DNA of 64,000 bases from Neurospora tetraspora (taxonomy: Eukaryota; Ascomycota; Sordariomycetes; Sordariales; Sordariaceae): the NCBI RefSeq assembly GCF_033439725.1, contig NW_026944390.1:1922001-1986000 (forward strand), written 5' to 3'. Of this stretch, positions 22,928 through 34,404 are shown in pieces. A model generated the notes under the pieces. That model saw nothing but the letters and a program-made list of their open reading frames with translations, ran no database searches and was not told the origin of the DNA. Each line of letters starts with the position of its first letter. Within the stretch, counting starts at the first letter, position 1. A program made the translations under genes and the position numbers.

Positions 22928-24541
22928 CTAAACCCTCCTCGTAGGAAACCTCTCATGCGCCCACCTATTCGCCCGCGCATTATTCAACGTCGCCAGCGAA
23001 TGTTGCTGCATATACGCACTACTATCACCGTCCCCACCATCCCCGCTTGCCACCGACCTCGCCGATGACTTCCTCGGCGACCCCTCACCCGCAGGATAAA
23101 TCTCGCTCTTCAACGGGCTCGGCTTCACAGGGCTATGTTGCCTAATCAGCCTATCCGCCAAGTCCCTCTGCTCCAGGGCTGCCATCTCGCGGCCGTTGCG
23201 GGGCGAAGAAGGCGCGTCGGTGCCTATGCTGGCTGTTCGTTTAAGTGGGGAGTTCATGTGCTGGTAGACGCCGAGGCTGCCGCCTCCTCCTTTAAGTGGG
23301 TATGGTGTGGTGCCGGCGTGGGCAACTTGTCTCTTGCTAGGTGTTGGGCGGGCGGTCATCGAGGTTGAGGGGGTGCCGTAGCTGGCACCTTGGCGGAGGG
23401 TCGGGGTGCGAGTGCTTGTTGAAGAGGTTACTGATCCGAAGCTAGGTCTACCGGTGATGGGTGTATAGGGTCGTGCGGCGGGCGTCGAAGCGTCGGTTTG
23501 CTCTAGCTCTCTCCGCTGCTTGAGGACGCCGTCGGGGTCGAAGTGCTTGGTGTAGTTCGGGTTCGGGTGCGTTTCGAAGCCGCGGCGGATGATGGTCGAA
23601 GGGGTGCCGATAGCTACCGATTCTTCTTCCAAAACGTCGTCGACGATCGAGACCTGGGTCGCTACCTCGCGGTAGATCGGGTAGACCCGCGGGTGGACGT
23701 ACTTGATGTCGTATTCGTGCATGACTTCGCGGTGGATGATGTTCATGTCCTTGGATTGCTGGGTGAAACGGGAGGTCAGGAGGAGCATCTGGGCCGAGAG
23801 GAGGAGCTGCAGGACAAGAGCCTTGAAGACGGTCACGCTCGGGCGCGGGTCAAGGGCGGCCAAGGGAAGGAAGAGCATGTAGATGAGGGCGTGACCGGGG
23901 CTGAAGAGGCAGAAGATGCGCAGTGTTGCCGGGTACGGGTCCCAAACGGCCACCTCCCATACGTCGCGTGTCTTGTCGGGGTGAGCGCGCGCTTCAGCCG
24001 ATTCGCCTTTCGCAAAGTTTTGGATGTATCGAAGGGGCGTGGGGGTGGACGGCGATGAATCGACTCGGACGCGGTGCGCGGAAGGGGTTGACGGGCCTTG
24101 AGCCTCGACGTTCGCTTCGAATAGTCGGTAGTGGCGCGACCGGGTCATGGTGTAGAAGGCATTGAGGCCAGAGATGGGGATCAGCGTCCAGATGAGGAAG
24201 TTAACCTGTCGCATGCAATCAGAAGCTTGTTCACATGCCGTATGGGTGTCTGCCAAAAGTAGTGAAGCCTAACTCACCAATGCCTTCGTAAAGCCGCTGG
24301 ATGGGGCATCCGAAAAGACATCATCGTCGACAAATCCTCCACCAATGTTGCCGTTCGCCCTCGCAAGTAGGAAGAGGAAATTCGCAATCAGACCGAACCA
24401 AGTGCCGAAGGTCGTCGAGTCCCAGTCGAAGCTTTGGATTTCCTCAGAGATCCAGATGTAAAAGTCCATAGGGTTAAGAAAAGCTTGTATCCTCTCGGAT
24501 AACGGCCGCCGGCGCACCAGGCGACGAGGTGCTGGAGGCAT
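22928..24541 (-). CDS. nur1: Nuclear rim protein 1 (Nur1/DUF2418)
   Basis: Minus-strand exons 24541-24278 and 24205-22928, with a 72-nt intron (GTGAGT...GACAG), give 513 residues. Nur1 is a membrane protein of the nuclear rim. In yeast it works with Lrs4/Csm1 (CLIP complex) to tether rDNA and heterochromatin to the inner nuclear membrane. The N-terminus LSERIQAFLNPMDFYIWISE and the segment PLRYIQNFAKGESAEARAHP followed by WDPYPATLRIFCLFSPGHAL are family-typical. Hydrophobic segments lie at about 46-63, 89-108, 183-205 and 214-234. The C-terminal 250 residues are low-complexity, rich in Ser/Thr-Pro, and could be phosphorylated. It is head-to-head with the V-ATPase subunit gene. Confidence 0.88.
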
Positions 24542-25232
24542 GTTGGATGGTGATGATGACGATAATGTTTGGTGATGAGTTTGCGATAGCGCAGAATCGA
24601 TGTTTGGGGCCGCTTCCCACTCGGTGGTGTTTTGGTAGAAGATTCGAGAGGATTGTGCGCAATGATGTGACCGGTTTTGCGCAGTCCTTGGTTGTGTGTT
24701 GTGTGGTAAATGGGCCCCAGGTTGTGCCCGGATCGGGTTGAAGGTTGGTGAAAGAATGATGATTTCTTTTATTGTTTACTTTGCATTTTGGTTGCTCGGG
24801 ACGCGGATCGGGAAGTGGAAGCTCTCCCTCCCAAAATGACCCCGGTCGCAACCGAGAATTTAGGGAGCCCCATCCATCTCAGTGGAGTTTTTCAGAACCT
24901 GGCATGCTGGAAAGAGGGGTGGGTTTGGCTGTGATAGTGGAGCCGTCTTAGCGTTGTTGACTGCGAGTGGGGCCCGGTTGGATCCAGTGCGGTTGGTCAG
25001 AGCTCCAGTCCGTCCCGTCATCCTGGAGTACCTGGATGGGACGAGGACAGCCGACGTCGACATCAATCTGTCTGGCGATACGACCGCAACCGTAACCGCA
25101 GGCTGGCCTCGACATTCACTACCGACGAATTGATCGTCCATACCAGAATTTGAGTACAATTATCGCCAGCCACCCAAGTTCCTATTGTCGCATAGCCCTC
25201 GTTCCCCCGACCAATACCCGACGAAGCCCATC
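24542..25232. promoter_or_regulatory. Shared divergent promoter of nur1 and vma-7
   Basis: A 691-bp region between two divergent start codons. No strong TATA box was seen on either side. It must contain both promoters and 5' leaders. Confidence 0.5.
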
Positions 25233-25821
25233 ATGGCGACTTCGCAAGCAGACGCTAAGGACCGTCAGTTCCTGGCCGTGATAGGAGATGAGGTCAGTTT
25301 GCCTTTGCGACTGTGTTCACGTGTGTTTTTGGGTCTAATAATCATTTAGGACTCCGTCACCGGACTCCTCCTCGCAGGCATTGGCGTAGGTTCCGCATGG
25401 TCCTCGGATGATATGCGGTAGCTGAGTTCTAATGCGCACTCGAAACATAGCACGTTACGGCTCCCCCAGACTCGCAAAAGAACTTTCTTGTGGTGGACAA
25501 CAAGACGGATAATGCCACTATCGAGGCGACCTTTGAGCGCTTCACGACCGAGAGGAAGGACATTGGTATTGTTTTGATTAACCAACATGTAAGTGCTGGT
25601 GGTCTTGGTTGGCTTGTGTGGATAGATGTGTTCTTGTTGGCATTTCTCGTTGAAATGGGTGACTGACGTGGGACACACAGATCGCTGATAGGATACGGCA
25701 CCGAATCGACACCTACACCGCGGCCTTCCCTACCGTTCTCGAGATCCCGAGCAAAGACCACCCTTACGACCCCGAGAAGGACAGTGTTCTCCGCAGAGTC
25801 CGTCGTCTGTTTGGCGAATAA
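25233..25821 (+). CDS. vma-7: V-type proton ATPase subunit F
   Basis: Four exons (25233-25292, 25350-25385, 25451-25588, 25681-25821) give 124 residues, the usual size of Vma7. Subunit F sits in the central stalk of the V1 sector and links ATP hydrolysis to rotor movement during acidification of the vacuole and other organelles. Family landmarks are [43 protein letters not shown] and the near-invariant [20 protein letters not shown]. The 36-nt second exon is set by the [12 protein letters not shown] motif. All three introns (57, 65 and 92 nt) fall between codons. Confidence 0.95.
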
Positions 25822-26266
25822 ACGTGTTTACCCAGTTTAGCATGGACATAATGAACGGGGAATGGTACGGCATGATGGAAGGAATGGAAGCAGTCAGGTT
25901 CATGGGGGGCATAGCGAGATCAATATGCCCATGACATCACAGCAGCGGCGCGCAATGCGGACTCTTTTTGTTGCAAAGGAACTCAGAATACCTATAAAGA
26001 AGCAGAACGACGGGAATGTTGCCTCAAAAATGTTTACGCCTAAGGATGCTTCAAAGCAGAAACAGTCTCAGAAAACTACTATACGCAAGAAACTCCAGTA
26101 CTACCAAAGCAAAACCCATACAAATGCTGCTGCCGTGCAAATGCCATCGTCCGATTCGGTGCCAAAAATAAATCATTAATCCATCATGTGCAGTCTTTCT
26201 TCATCCAATGTTTAAACCATGCCATATCCGCTATTAATCGTCAAATCCGCTCCCTCTTTAACCAGA
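25822..26266. other. Convergent 3' intergenic region
   Basis: 445 bp lie between the 3' ends of vma-7 (+) and the NPC2-like gene (-). A 105-codon plus frame at 25862-26179 is Lys/Gln-rich without other support and is probably untranslated sequence. Confidence 0.6.
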
Positions 26267-26951
26267 TCAGAGATCGTCAAAGAAGCCAAGGCCCTTGCGA
26301 GGAAAGATGACGGTAGCGGTCAAGCAGGTGATGTGCTTATCGTCGCTGTTGTAGACATCGGCCTCAACAGTGTACTTGCCCTGCAAACGAGCAAAAACCA
26401 TCCATGTTAGCGGATATTCCCATCAAAATGTAGTATCGACGGAGGGGGTTGGGCAAACGTACAGGTGGGATCTCCTTGGGCAGGTCAACGTTCTTGGTAA
26501 TCGAGATTCTGCCCTTCTCAATGGGGCAATCGAGCTCCACGTTCTTCATCTCCTTGCAGAGGTCGGCAGAGGTGTTGATCAGGCGGATGTAGCCGTACTT
26601 GACTTGCAAGTTGACGTATGCGCCCTCCTCGATGGCCTCCTTGACGATACCGCTCGCCTCGATTGTCAAGGTCTGACCGCTGTGAGTGGCAGCATGGTTA
26701 GCTTGTTGCCTGTAAGAAAGGGGAACGAAGGTTAACAATGGGACATACGCCTCAGGAGGGTTTGGTGTCAAGACGACCTCCTCGATGATGATGATGTCGT
26801 CTTTGCGATCGGCCGCAGCGTCGCAGAACCTCAAGGGCGACTTTCCGGGAACATCGAGTTCACCGTTGGTGGAAACGCTGTTCTCGCGGAAAACGCTAAG
26901 AGCGGTGGCGCTCGTGGAAAGGAGAGCGATGACAGCTGCGGAAAGCCTCAT
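26267..26951 (-). CDS. npc2: NPC2-like phosphatidylglycerol/phosphatidylinositol transfer protein
   Basis: Minus-strand exons 26951-26749, 26679-26463 and 26380-26267 give 177 residues, normal for fungal ML-domain lipid-transfer proteins. The N-terminus MRLSAAVIALLSTSATALS is a signal peptide, so the protein enters the secretory pathway and probably reaches the vacuole, where NPC2 proteins carry sterols or phospholipids. The splice after PNPPE rebuilds the family sequence PNPPEAGQTLTIEASG, and the last splice gives EIPPGKYTVEADVYNSDDKH. Four cysteines (RFCDAA, DLCKEM, LDCPIE, HITCLT) suit the disulfides of the ML fold. Introns are 69 and 82 nt. The alternative acceptor CTTACAG in the first intron would break the motif and was rejected. 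Confidence 0.93.
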
Positions 26952-29900
26952 GGTGATTGATGATGGCGATTCACGGTCGGTGTTCGGTGCGGAGGTGTGT
27001 TATGGAGACCCGGAGAGGATGGATGTGACTGGGAAAGCGGGGAATGTACCACCGTCGAGACAGTTGTGTTGAGTTGAAGGATGTCGGCAACAAAGATCTC
27101 ACGAGTCAAATCGGAATGGCAGTTGTTTACAAAGTTGGATGTAATGATACCTTTGATACCAGGAACGAAAAAGCCACAGCGAACAAGCGGAGGCAGTCAA
27201 CTGATGGCGAGCGAGATAACTGGCGTTGTGACTGGTGAGGTTGATCCCGGCTACAAGTACATACGGACGCGGCACCACCACCTGCATCAGGAAAGATGGA
27301 CGGCCTGTGGAGGTCACTGGTTGGCCCAGCCGATGAGCACACTCTCTGCTCTGCGCAGGCCTCTTACAAGTTACAACGGTCGGAGCAAGCGAGAGACGTC
27401 ATTGGGGCATGACGGCGAATGGCGGGTTCGATTTGCCCCAGCCTGCGGCCAGCCTTCCCCAACTTTCTTTCCTTGTCTTGTTTGGTCTTATCATGTGAGT
27501 CGCAGTGGATCCACTTTATGTGCAATTGGACCAATCACCATCGAGTCGCTGCGCCCGCTTCCTGAAGCATCGAGTTCTTGGTTCTCCTGTCGAAGGACCT
27601 TCAACTTTCTTTGCTGGGAGCCTGAGAATGACGAGATGTACTACACTCACCGCGGTGAACGACAAACAACGCCCGACTAACGACATCCGTTTGTGTCTTC
27701 ACGACAAGAAATATTGGCGAGCTTGTAGGAGCCCCTTTAGGGTTATAGTCGGAACTATGGTCGACCATTGTGCTGTTTCGAACATAGCGTTTTCACCAAA
27801 CATCGATATCAGAGAACGAACCGACTGACTGACCGAAATCGCATACGTGGTACTTCGGGTTCAAACATGGGTTTCCTAGAGTAGGTTTCGGGAGCGTTGG
27901 ATAGCTTGTTTGTCCCTGCGTGACAACTTTGGCTATGGGGGCAGCTGTGTTGCGATAGTCCTGCCGACGCAGCGATGATCGATACGCCTTTGGAACAAGT
28001 TCGATGTCGCCCATGAGATACAGTTTACAGCACAGGTTGGAGTCTTATATCGCGATAACAATGGCCATGCTATCGCGCAAACTGGAAAGCAGACACGCAG
28101 CGTATCTCTCTGGCCTCGGGCAAATGTCAGACGCACTGATTCAGGCTGGGCCAGGGATCGTTGATATGTTCCCGGGCGTATCACTGAAACGGGACGGAAT
28201 GATCGGGACGAGGAGTTTCGCTCAGTCGTTCGGCAGCTTGCAGTCGTCTTTCATCGGTTTCGGGGTTGTTGAGTGAGGTGATTCTGCGATAAGTCAAAGA
28301 AGATGGTGGACAGCAATCAAAGCCAGATGACTTTCTACACAGAAGGTGTAAGAGGGAAGAGAAAAGAAAAGAAGAAAAGGCCCAAGGCCAAGCGATTCGT
28401 GACGGATGGGTGTGATCAAATGGAGAACGGTAAATAAGATTGCAAGAGTTTCATGCGAAGGCTGCGCCTGGTTGAAGGGTCCCACCGTCCAATGCGATGA
28501 GAGAGACATGACAACATCGATGATTGCAGCGCGGGCGAGTAGCAACTGCAGCAACGCCGAAGCATTGCAGTCACACACTTGTCAGGTTAGAAAACCACTT
28601 TGTACGAATAAGTACTAGTGTCAACACGGCTCACGGCTTCGATGATTCGCGCAACTCGACACTCACCACCAGCCAGCCAAACAGCCATTTCCCAACACTC
28701 AACAGTGCCACCGAGGTGACCTTGTCAGATTGCCAAGGTCGAGGTTGAGCAAGGCGCAGATGGGCGCGCGTAATCCGGAGCTGGCTTCCAGCAAAGAGTG
28801 ATCGTCGAACGAACATGTAAAGCGTCATGATAATCGTAGAAATCGAAAAAGATTCAAAGGTCGTGGTTATCGAGATCTTTCAGGTTCAGGCATCATGAAA
28901 TGGAAGATCGCCATGACATTGGCTATTGGACTTTGCTGACTCCTCGGTTGCGGTTGGATGACACCCACCTCGAATCTCCGACGTTCACCACTCATCTTCG
29001 TCCTAGGCGAACAATAACTGGGGCGCAGATGCACGCCCCTAAAAACAGGAGTCCACAGTCTTGGGGCTGCTCTCGAAGAAAACGATGAACGCAATCTTTC
29101 CAGCTCTTCCAAAAGGCTTCGATCTTTGGGTCTCTCGAGTCTCCCGGTTGTTTGTGGCCCTCTTGCGAAACATCCCCTGCCCCCGCCGCGCGCATGTTCA
29201 GATCCAATCCGTCGCTCTTGAACGGATTGTCACCGGCGTCAAGAATGCAAAATATAGAGTAAAAAGTCCACCTGCGGTTTGTATTCCCCACAATACTCGA
29301 TATAAGACCCCCGAGATACCATGCAAGGCATGTACAGAAGAGTGCTGACATCCAAACCCGCCTTCTTGTTATTGTTGCTTCTGTCAACACTGCCGTGGGC
29401 TTTTCCCGTTTCCGGGACACAACCCCGTTTCTGTTGCCTGCTGCGGTTATCTGGCGTTGTGTCAACTTTCATTTGGTTGACTTGCCCATGGCGGATCGAT
29501 TCCCGCGACTCAGCTCCTGAGCGGTCTTTGGCGCCTCCTAACCCTGGGCCCAAGGGTTGTCCACGCTCTGAGGTTCTGCATCACGTCTGGGCCTCCATTC
29601 CGCCTTCGGCCCTCGCGGCGCGCCTTTTGAACGGCTTTCCACCTTGCACAGTCGCACCCCGCCCTCTTTCGCTCCCTTCCCGTAACGCCCTTTCCTTTCA
29701 GGTCCCCCTTCGCTTTCCCCTCCTCCTCGTCCCCCTCCACTCTGGCTGGCTGCTCGATCGACAATTCGGCATGCAAACATATCAAAGCTGCATGCTTTTA
29801 CTTCATCAGTCACAGCACTGACGTTTCTTTCCATTTCCATTTCCAATCCTCCGCTGCCGTGAGCTTAGTGGCTCGGGCCGGACTCTTCGGTTGCGTTCTT

Positions 29901-31542
29901 TTTCTCCGTTCCTGATATCATATGTTTCGCAAACAGCCAAGCGTCGCCTACAAACAGCCGCTTCCTTGGTTGAAGGCCCCATAGTGGCTGCTGCGAGCCA
30001 CCAAGGCAGTCTAGAAACACATCGGGGCCGAGGTAGGAAGTGGTTGCGCTAACAATTTCCAAGACCCGCTGGGCAGGGCGAAAAAGACACGCAGCAGCAG
30101 TGCAAAACAGCTGAGCGAAACACAAGCTGGATCGCAGAACCAGGAATCCAAGGAAACAAGACCGCCGGCAGCACGTCCACAGTCCACTTGCACCGACCAG
30201 CAGCTCCATGTCGCCCGCACCGAGGACACTCACACAACAAGGCCCAAGAACACAAATGGACAATTTCCTTCGATTTGGGGGATGGCCTGTGCCACGAGGG
30301 GAATCCCACGGCTGCCGTGGGCTGTGTCGTCTGATTGGCCCGTGCTCCTGCTGAGCACTGCAGCGTCCCTCCAGTCTTGCCCGTCTTGGGGGGGTGGTTA
30401 CTCTTGACTGCCTCTACACTTGCACAAGAAAGAGCGTGAGAGGGCCACGCATTGGCAGTGGCAGAGGTTGGAGTTCCCCCAGTCCCGGTCGCCGTCCCAG
30501 GCAATTCCCATTCCCACTGCCACTAAAGCGAAGGTGCGCAAGCACTCCAGCTGCAATGCTGCGACCGACTGCGACAGGCGGGACTGCGAGTGCAGCCCGC
30601 GTTCTTCCCGTCCCCTCTGAGACCCCCAGAGCCAGACACGGGCGGCCCTCTCTGGGTGCGGGCAGTGGACAGAGCGATTGCAACCAGCACGCCAGCGCCA
30701 GCGCCAGCCCAGAGTCAGACCTGAGAGTGCAGGACTGAGAGGGCAGAGGTCCCAGAGTGCGGGTGGGCCCCCCTCTCCCTCGCTCGCGCACCCGCACTTT
30801 CACTTCTCTTCTCATTCTCACTCGAATCCCGTTCCTCCCCTTCAAACTCTTCCTCTCTTTCTTTGATCCGCTTTTTCTTGCCCCCCCTTCGCCTCGGACA
30901 CCTTACCTATTCATCTCTCGCAACAGTCTTGATCAGGTTTCTACTGTATCACTCTCGGCCGACTTTCCATTTTCGCGCACACGACTCTGCCCGGCCGACC
31001 TTGCCTTTCTTTGTTCCTCGAGGCGCAATCTATTCTCTTCTCGACAAATCCACCTCCTCGTCGTCGTCGTCGTCATCCACCACTGCGTTCCTCCTCGCTT
31101 TTGGTTTTGACGCTCGCCATTCCTCCTGACCAGAAGAACACGATTCACGAGAGCGACCTCAACCTGACGCCCGACCCATTCCTCCTTTGGAGACTTGGTT
31201 TCTCAATCTAGGCCTCGACAGTGATTGACGCCGCCCGGGCTCTCACTTCAGATTCTCGATTCGACCTTCTCGCCAGTTCCGACGTGTCCTTCCGCCCGAC
31301 CGAGCGTTCCGCTGCCGACTCCTAAACCTGGCTAGTCCAAACGACAAACGGGCAATTCCATCGAGGGCTGTCTCCAACGGATGAAAGCCCCGGCTTTCTC
31401 GCCATTTCGTGCTCGTCTCTCTGGTCGGAATCAATTGCGTTGGACAGCGCGCCAGCATGCCCTTCGACCCAGAAAGATAATCAGTCAACAATACCCTCCC
31501 GATACCCTACCGAAACCGCTGTCCCGAGGTCTTTCATAGATT
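26952..31542. other. 4.6-kb region without a recognised gene
   Basis: This lies between the start of the NPC2-like gene (-) and the start of the PHD-SET gene (+). Many short frames on both strands were examined; none has a domain, codon bias or a believable splice chain. The last 800 bp (about 30750-31540) are strongly CT-rich and are probably the promoter and long 5' leader of the PHD-SET gene. A non-coding RNA or a fast-evolving gene between 27 and 30 kb cannot be excluded. Confidence 0.45.
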
Positions 31543-34404
31543 ATGACCGACAAGCTGCCGTCACTGCTGACGCCAATCGCGCCTCCTAGTCGGACTCCAT
31601 TCTCCGTCTCTTCTGCCGTCCCTGTCCAAGATGGTACACGAGCGCAGGAGAATGCTGAGGAAGAGCCGTACACCATCAGGTGTATCTGCAAATACCCCGA
31701 CGATGACGGAAACACGATCTACTGCGACCGATGCGATACGTGGCAGCACATAGAATGCTACTATCCAAACAACTCTGAGGATGCTCTCCGCAATCCAGAC
31801 TTTGCACACTTCTGTGTCGATTGCAAGCCAAGGCCCTTGGATCGAGAACGAGCCAAAGAGAACCAGAGGCGCAAGCTTACTACAGGTGTCACTGAAGGAA
31901 TGACAGACAAGAAGAGCAAGCGTCCTCTCTCAAAGAGCCACAAGAAGAAACCGAAACCGAGCGACCTGCCCTTGACTGGTCAGCACTCTAAAGCCGAAAA
32001 GCATGCCAGCACCCAGGACAATCATCCGCCTCCACCAAAGAAATCGAAAAGCTCGCACAAGTCCAGTCAATCGATTAGCTCACAAGCTGCGAAAGGCAGT
32101 CCACAATTCGGCAGCACCAAGTCCAACCATGCTCACCCTCCTAGTCCTGCGGCGACGCCACCTGACTTGCCTGCCGACTTTGAGATACATACCTATGCCC
32201 CTGCGTTGCTATCCGGCTCCAGCGACCGAGGCGTCGAGATTGTGCACACCAATAGTTTCGCCAGCCTCCAGGTGTCGAACGCCATCTCGGATTGGCTACG
32301 AGACCACAACAAACTCCAGAAAGAGACGGGCTGGGCCTACGCTGATATTTTCCAACCTCTACCCCCAAACATTGATCAGCTGAAAAGGCCAGTGGATATT
32401 GAGCTTTCACGCAAGACCCTCGGTCAAGGCACCGTCGCTTCATGGAAATGCCTCAAAGCGCCATCGGGTATTGCTCATAACGTCCCTCTTGTGGAACTGA
32501 ATGGGCAGATCGGTATTCAGAGCAGTTATTGCGCAGATCCCGATAGCCGCTGGCAAGAGCTGACCTCCCCGCTTCCTTATGTCTTCTTCCATCCCATGCT
32601 GCCCATTTACATCGACACCAGGAAAGAAGGATCCCAAGCTCGCTATATCCGACGAAGCTGCAGGCCTAATGCCATGCTCGAAACGTATCTTTCGGACGGC
32701 TATGAGCTTCACTTCTGGCTTGTAACAGACAGGCAGGTCTCAGCTAAGGAAGAGATCACACTGCCCTGGGACTTCCGGTTCCCCAATGAGAACAAGTCAC
32801 GGATGCTCCGGGTTTTGGGGCTCAGCGACGAAGACACTTCTGCCCACGCCGAGTCTTCTGTTGACGATGGGGAATATCAGGCACTTACAAGCTGGCTGCA
32901 TAACATCCTCTCCGAATATGGAGGCTGTGCGTGCAACCTTGGATCGGAATGTGCATTTGCTCGGTTCCATCGGAATCATCTGGGCAAATCACAGGCGCCA
33001 GCAAACCCACCAAAGACCAAGAAGCGAAAAAGCAAAACGCAAAGTTTGTCCGCCACCGGCACAGGACCAGCAACCGACAGTCGAGCAGCTAGTGAAGGCC
33101 ACCTTGAGGATGCTCCCGAGAATGATCGCCGATCATCAGTGTCTGGCTCAGCACGGAGCAAGCCTCCAAGCCGAGACCTCACCCCCACGGCCCGCCAGGG
33201 ATCATTCGACACTCTTGGGATATTGACAGAGCCGACCGATCGGGACAAGCGTAAAGTTTCCATGATCGAAGAGACCTTCCGCCGGATAGAATTGCAACAA
33301 CCCACAAAAAAGCGGAAAGCACGCGGCTCTATTGCGGCTACTGATTCGGCTACTACCTCCAAGAAAGGTAGCAAAAGCAGCGCTGCAACCCAGACGACAA
33401 ATGCGACGAATGGAGCCGACGAGCGCCACTGCCACTTTGCTGATGGTGAAACAGCAACTACCAGCAAAGCAACATCGCCAGCAGCAAGTGCGAAATCTGG
33501 TCGAGTCACTAAATCGAAGAAAACCAGTTCTAGGAAAGGATCTGTTGCCGTCGTTTCTCATCCTGTTCCTGCGCAGCCAGTCCGTTTGCCGTCTCGCCCA
33601 AAATATGCCGACGCTGCTACTCAAACAAACCCCGACACCGAGGCCAACCCCGCACCCTCGCCGGCGCGGCCGAAGAGGAAGTTAGTTTCGGTGACGATGC
33701 GCATCGTGCAGCATCATCGTTGGCTGCAAGAGCAGCGTCGCCAGCAACGATTGCTTAATCAGGCGGCTGCTCCTGTCCCAATGGAGGTGGACAGTCCAAA
33801 GGAAAACAAGACTGCAGCCCCAGTTCTTGGTTCGGTTCAGGATAAAGCTTCGGAACCCAGTGCACCAGCCAAGGCGGCCACAAGTGATGTCGAAATGCCC
33901 GACGCGCCCACCGTATCAGCGAGTCATCCGAAGGCCGCTCAGAGTTCTTCTGTCGTCACTGCTCCAAAGAGCAAACCCGTGGATCTGAAGGTTCCAATGC
34001 CACCTGTTCCGCCCTTTCCAAGCTCAACCTCTTTGGCCTCGACCTCCGCCACTCCTTTATCTGCAGGGACCTCGGTGGCTCAGTCACCATTTTCCGTTAC
34101 TGGCCTGCCAAGTCCCTTCGGGCCGCCGTCTGTCAACGGTCTGACTGCGAACCCAAGCCCAATAAAGAAGAAGTTGAGCTTGAGTGACTATACCAAAAGC
34201 AGGATGAACAAGGCTGCGGCAGCTCGCCCATCGGTTAGCGCGCCCTCTCTGAAGCCCATTCCTGCTTTGGACGAGCCAAAGTCGACCACTAATGACGACA
34301 ACGGTGGAGCTGCCTCAGGCTCCCCAACCACGGAGAAGGTGGCTGATACGACTGGCTCGACCACCACCGCTTTGACCTTGGCAACTGCAAGCAGCTCTGT
34401 GTAA
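31543..34404 (+). CDS. set-4: PHD-finger and SET-domain chromatin protein (Set3 class)
   Basis: One intronless frame of 953 residues. A PHD finger spans about residues 47-95 (IRCICKYPDDDGNTIYCDRC onward, ending HFCVDC), the type that reads methylated histone H3 Lys4. A SET domain follows at about 290-425, with RYIRRSCRPNA near 367 and EEITLPWDF near 410. The canonical RFINHSCxPN active-site motif is altered (RRSC in place of NHSC), as in yeast Set3/Set4, which are thought to be non-catalytic scaffolds of a histone deacetylase complex. The remaining 500 residues are low-complexity Ser/Thr/Pro/Ala with Lys-rich signals. The symbol follows the Neurospora SET-gene naming from memory (Set3/Set4 homologue) and should be checked. 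Confidence 0.88.
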   Translation: MTDKLPSLLTPIAPPSRTPFSVSSAVPVQDGTRAQENAEEEPYTIRCICKYPDDDGNTIYCDRCDTWQHIECYYPNNSEDALRNPDFAHFCVDCKPRPLDRERAKENQRRKLTTGVTEGMTDKKSKRPLSKSHKKKPKPSDLPLTGQHSKAEKHASTQDNHPPPPKKSKSSHKSSQSISSQAAKGSPQFGSTKSNHAHPPSPAATPPDLPADFEIHTYAPALLSGSSDRGVEIVHTNSFASLQVSNAISDWLRDHNKLQKETGWAYADIFQPLPPNIDQLKRPVDIELSRKTLGQGTVASWKCLKAPSGIAHNVPLVELNGQIGIQSSYCADPDSRWQELTSPLPYVFFHPMLPIYIDTRKEGSQARYIRRSCRPNAMLETYLSDGYELHFWLVTDRQVSAKEEITLPWDFRFPNENKSRMLRVLGLSDEDTSAHAESSVDDGEYQALTSWLHNILSEYGGCACNLGSECAFARFHRNHLGKSQAPANPPKTKKRKSKTQSLSATGTGPATDSRAASEGHLEDAPENDRRSSVSGSARSKPPSRDLTPTARQGSFDTLGILTEPTDRDKRKVSMIEETFRRIELQQPTKKRKARGSIAATDSATTSKKGSKSSAATQTTNATNGADERHCHFADGETATTSKATSPAASAKSGRVTKSKKTSSRKGSVAVVSHPVPAQPVRLPSRPKYADAATQTNPDTEANPAPSPARPKRKLVSVTMRIVQHHRWLQEQRRQQRLLNQAAAPVPMEVDSPKENKTAAPVLGSVQDKASEPSAPAKAATSDVEMPDAPTVSASHPKAAQSSSVVTAPKSKPVDLKVPMPPVPPFPSSTSLASTSATPLSAGTSVAQSPFSVTGLPSPFGPPSVNGLTANPSPIKKKLSLSDYTKSRMNKAAAARPSVSAPSLKPIPALDEPKSTTNDDNGGAASGSPTTEKVADTTGSTTTALTLATASSSV

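Noticed and set aside
27081-27680. 199-codon plus frame upstream of the NPC2-like gene
   Set aside because: It lies in the divergent promoter region, with no protein-like composition, splice sites or homology.
28992-29465. 157-codon minus frame with one hydrophobic stretch
   Set aside because: No domain, no codon bias and no continuing exons. Kept only as a remote possibility.
29321-29821. 166-codon plus frame starting like a signal peptide
   Set aside because: The hydrophobic start comes from CT-rich sequence; the rest is random-looking Pro/Leu/Ser.
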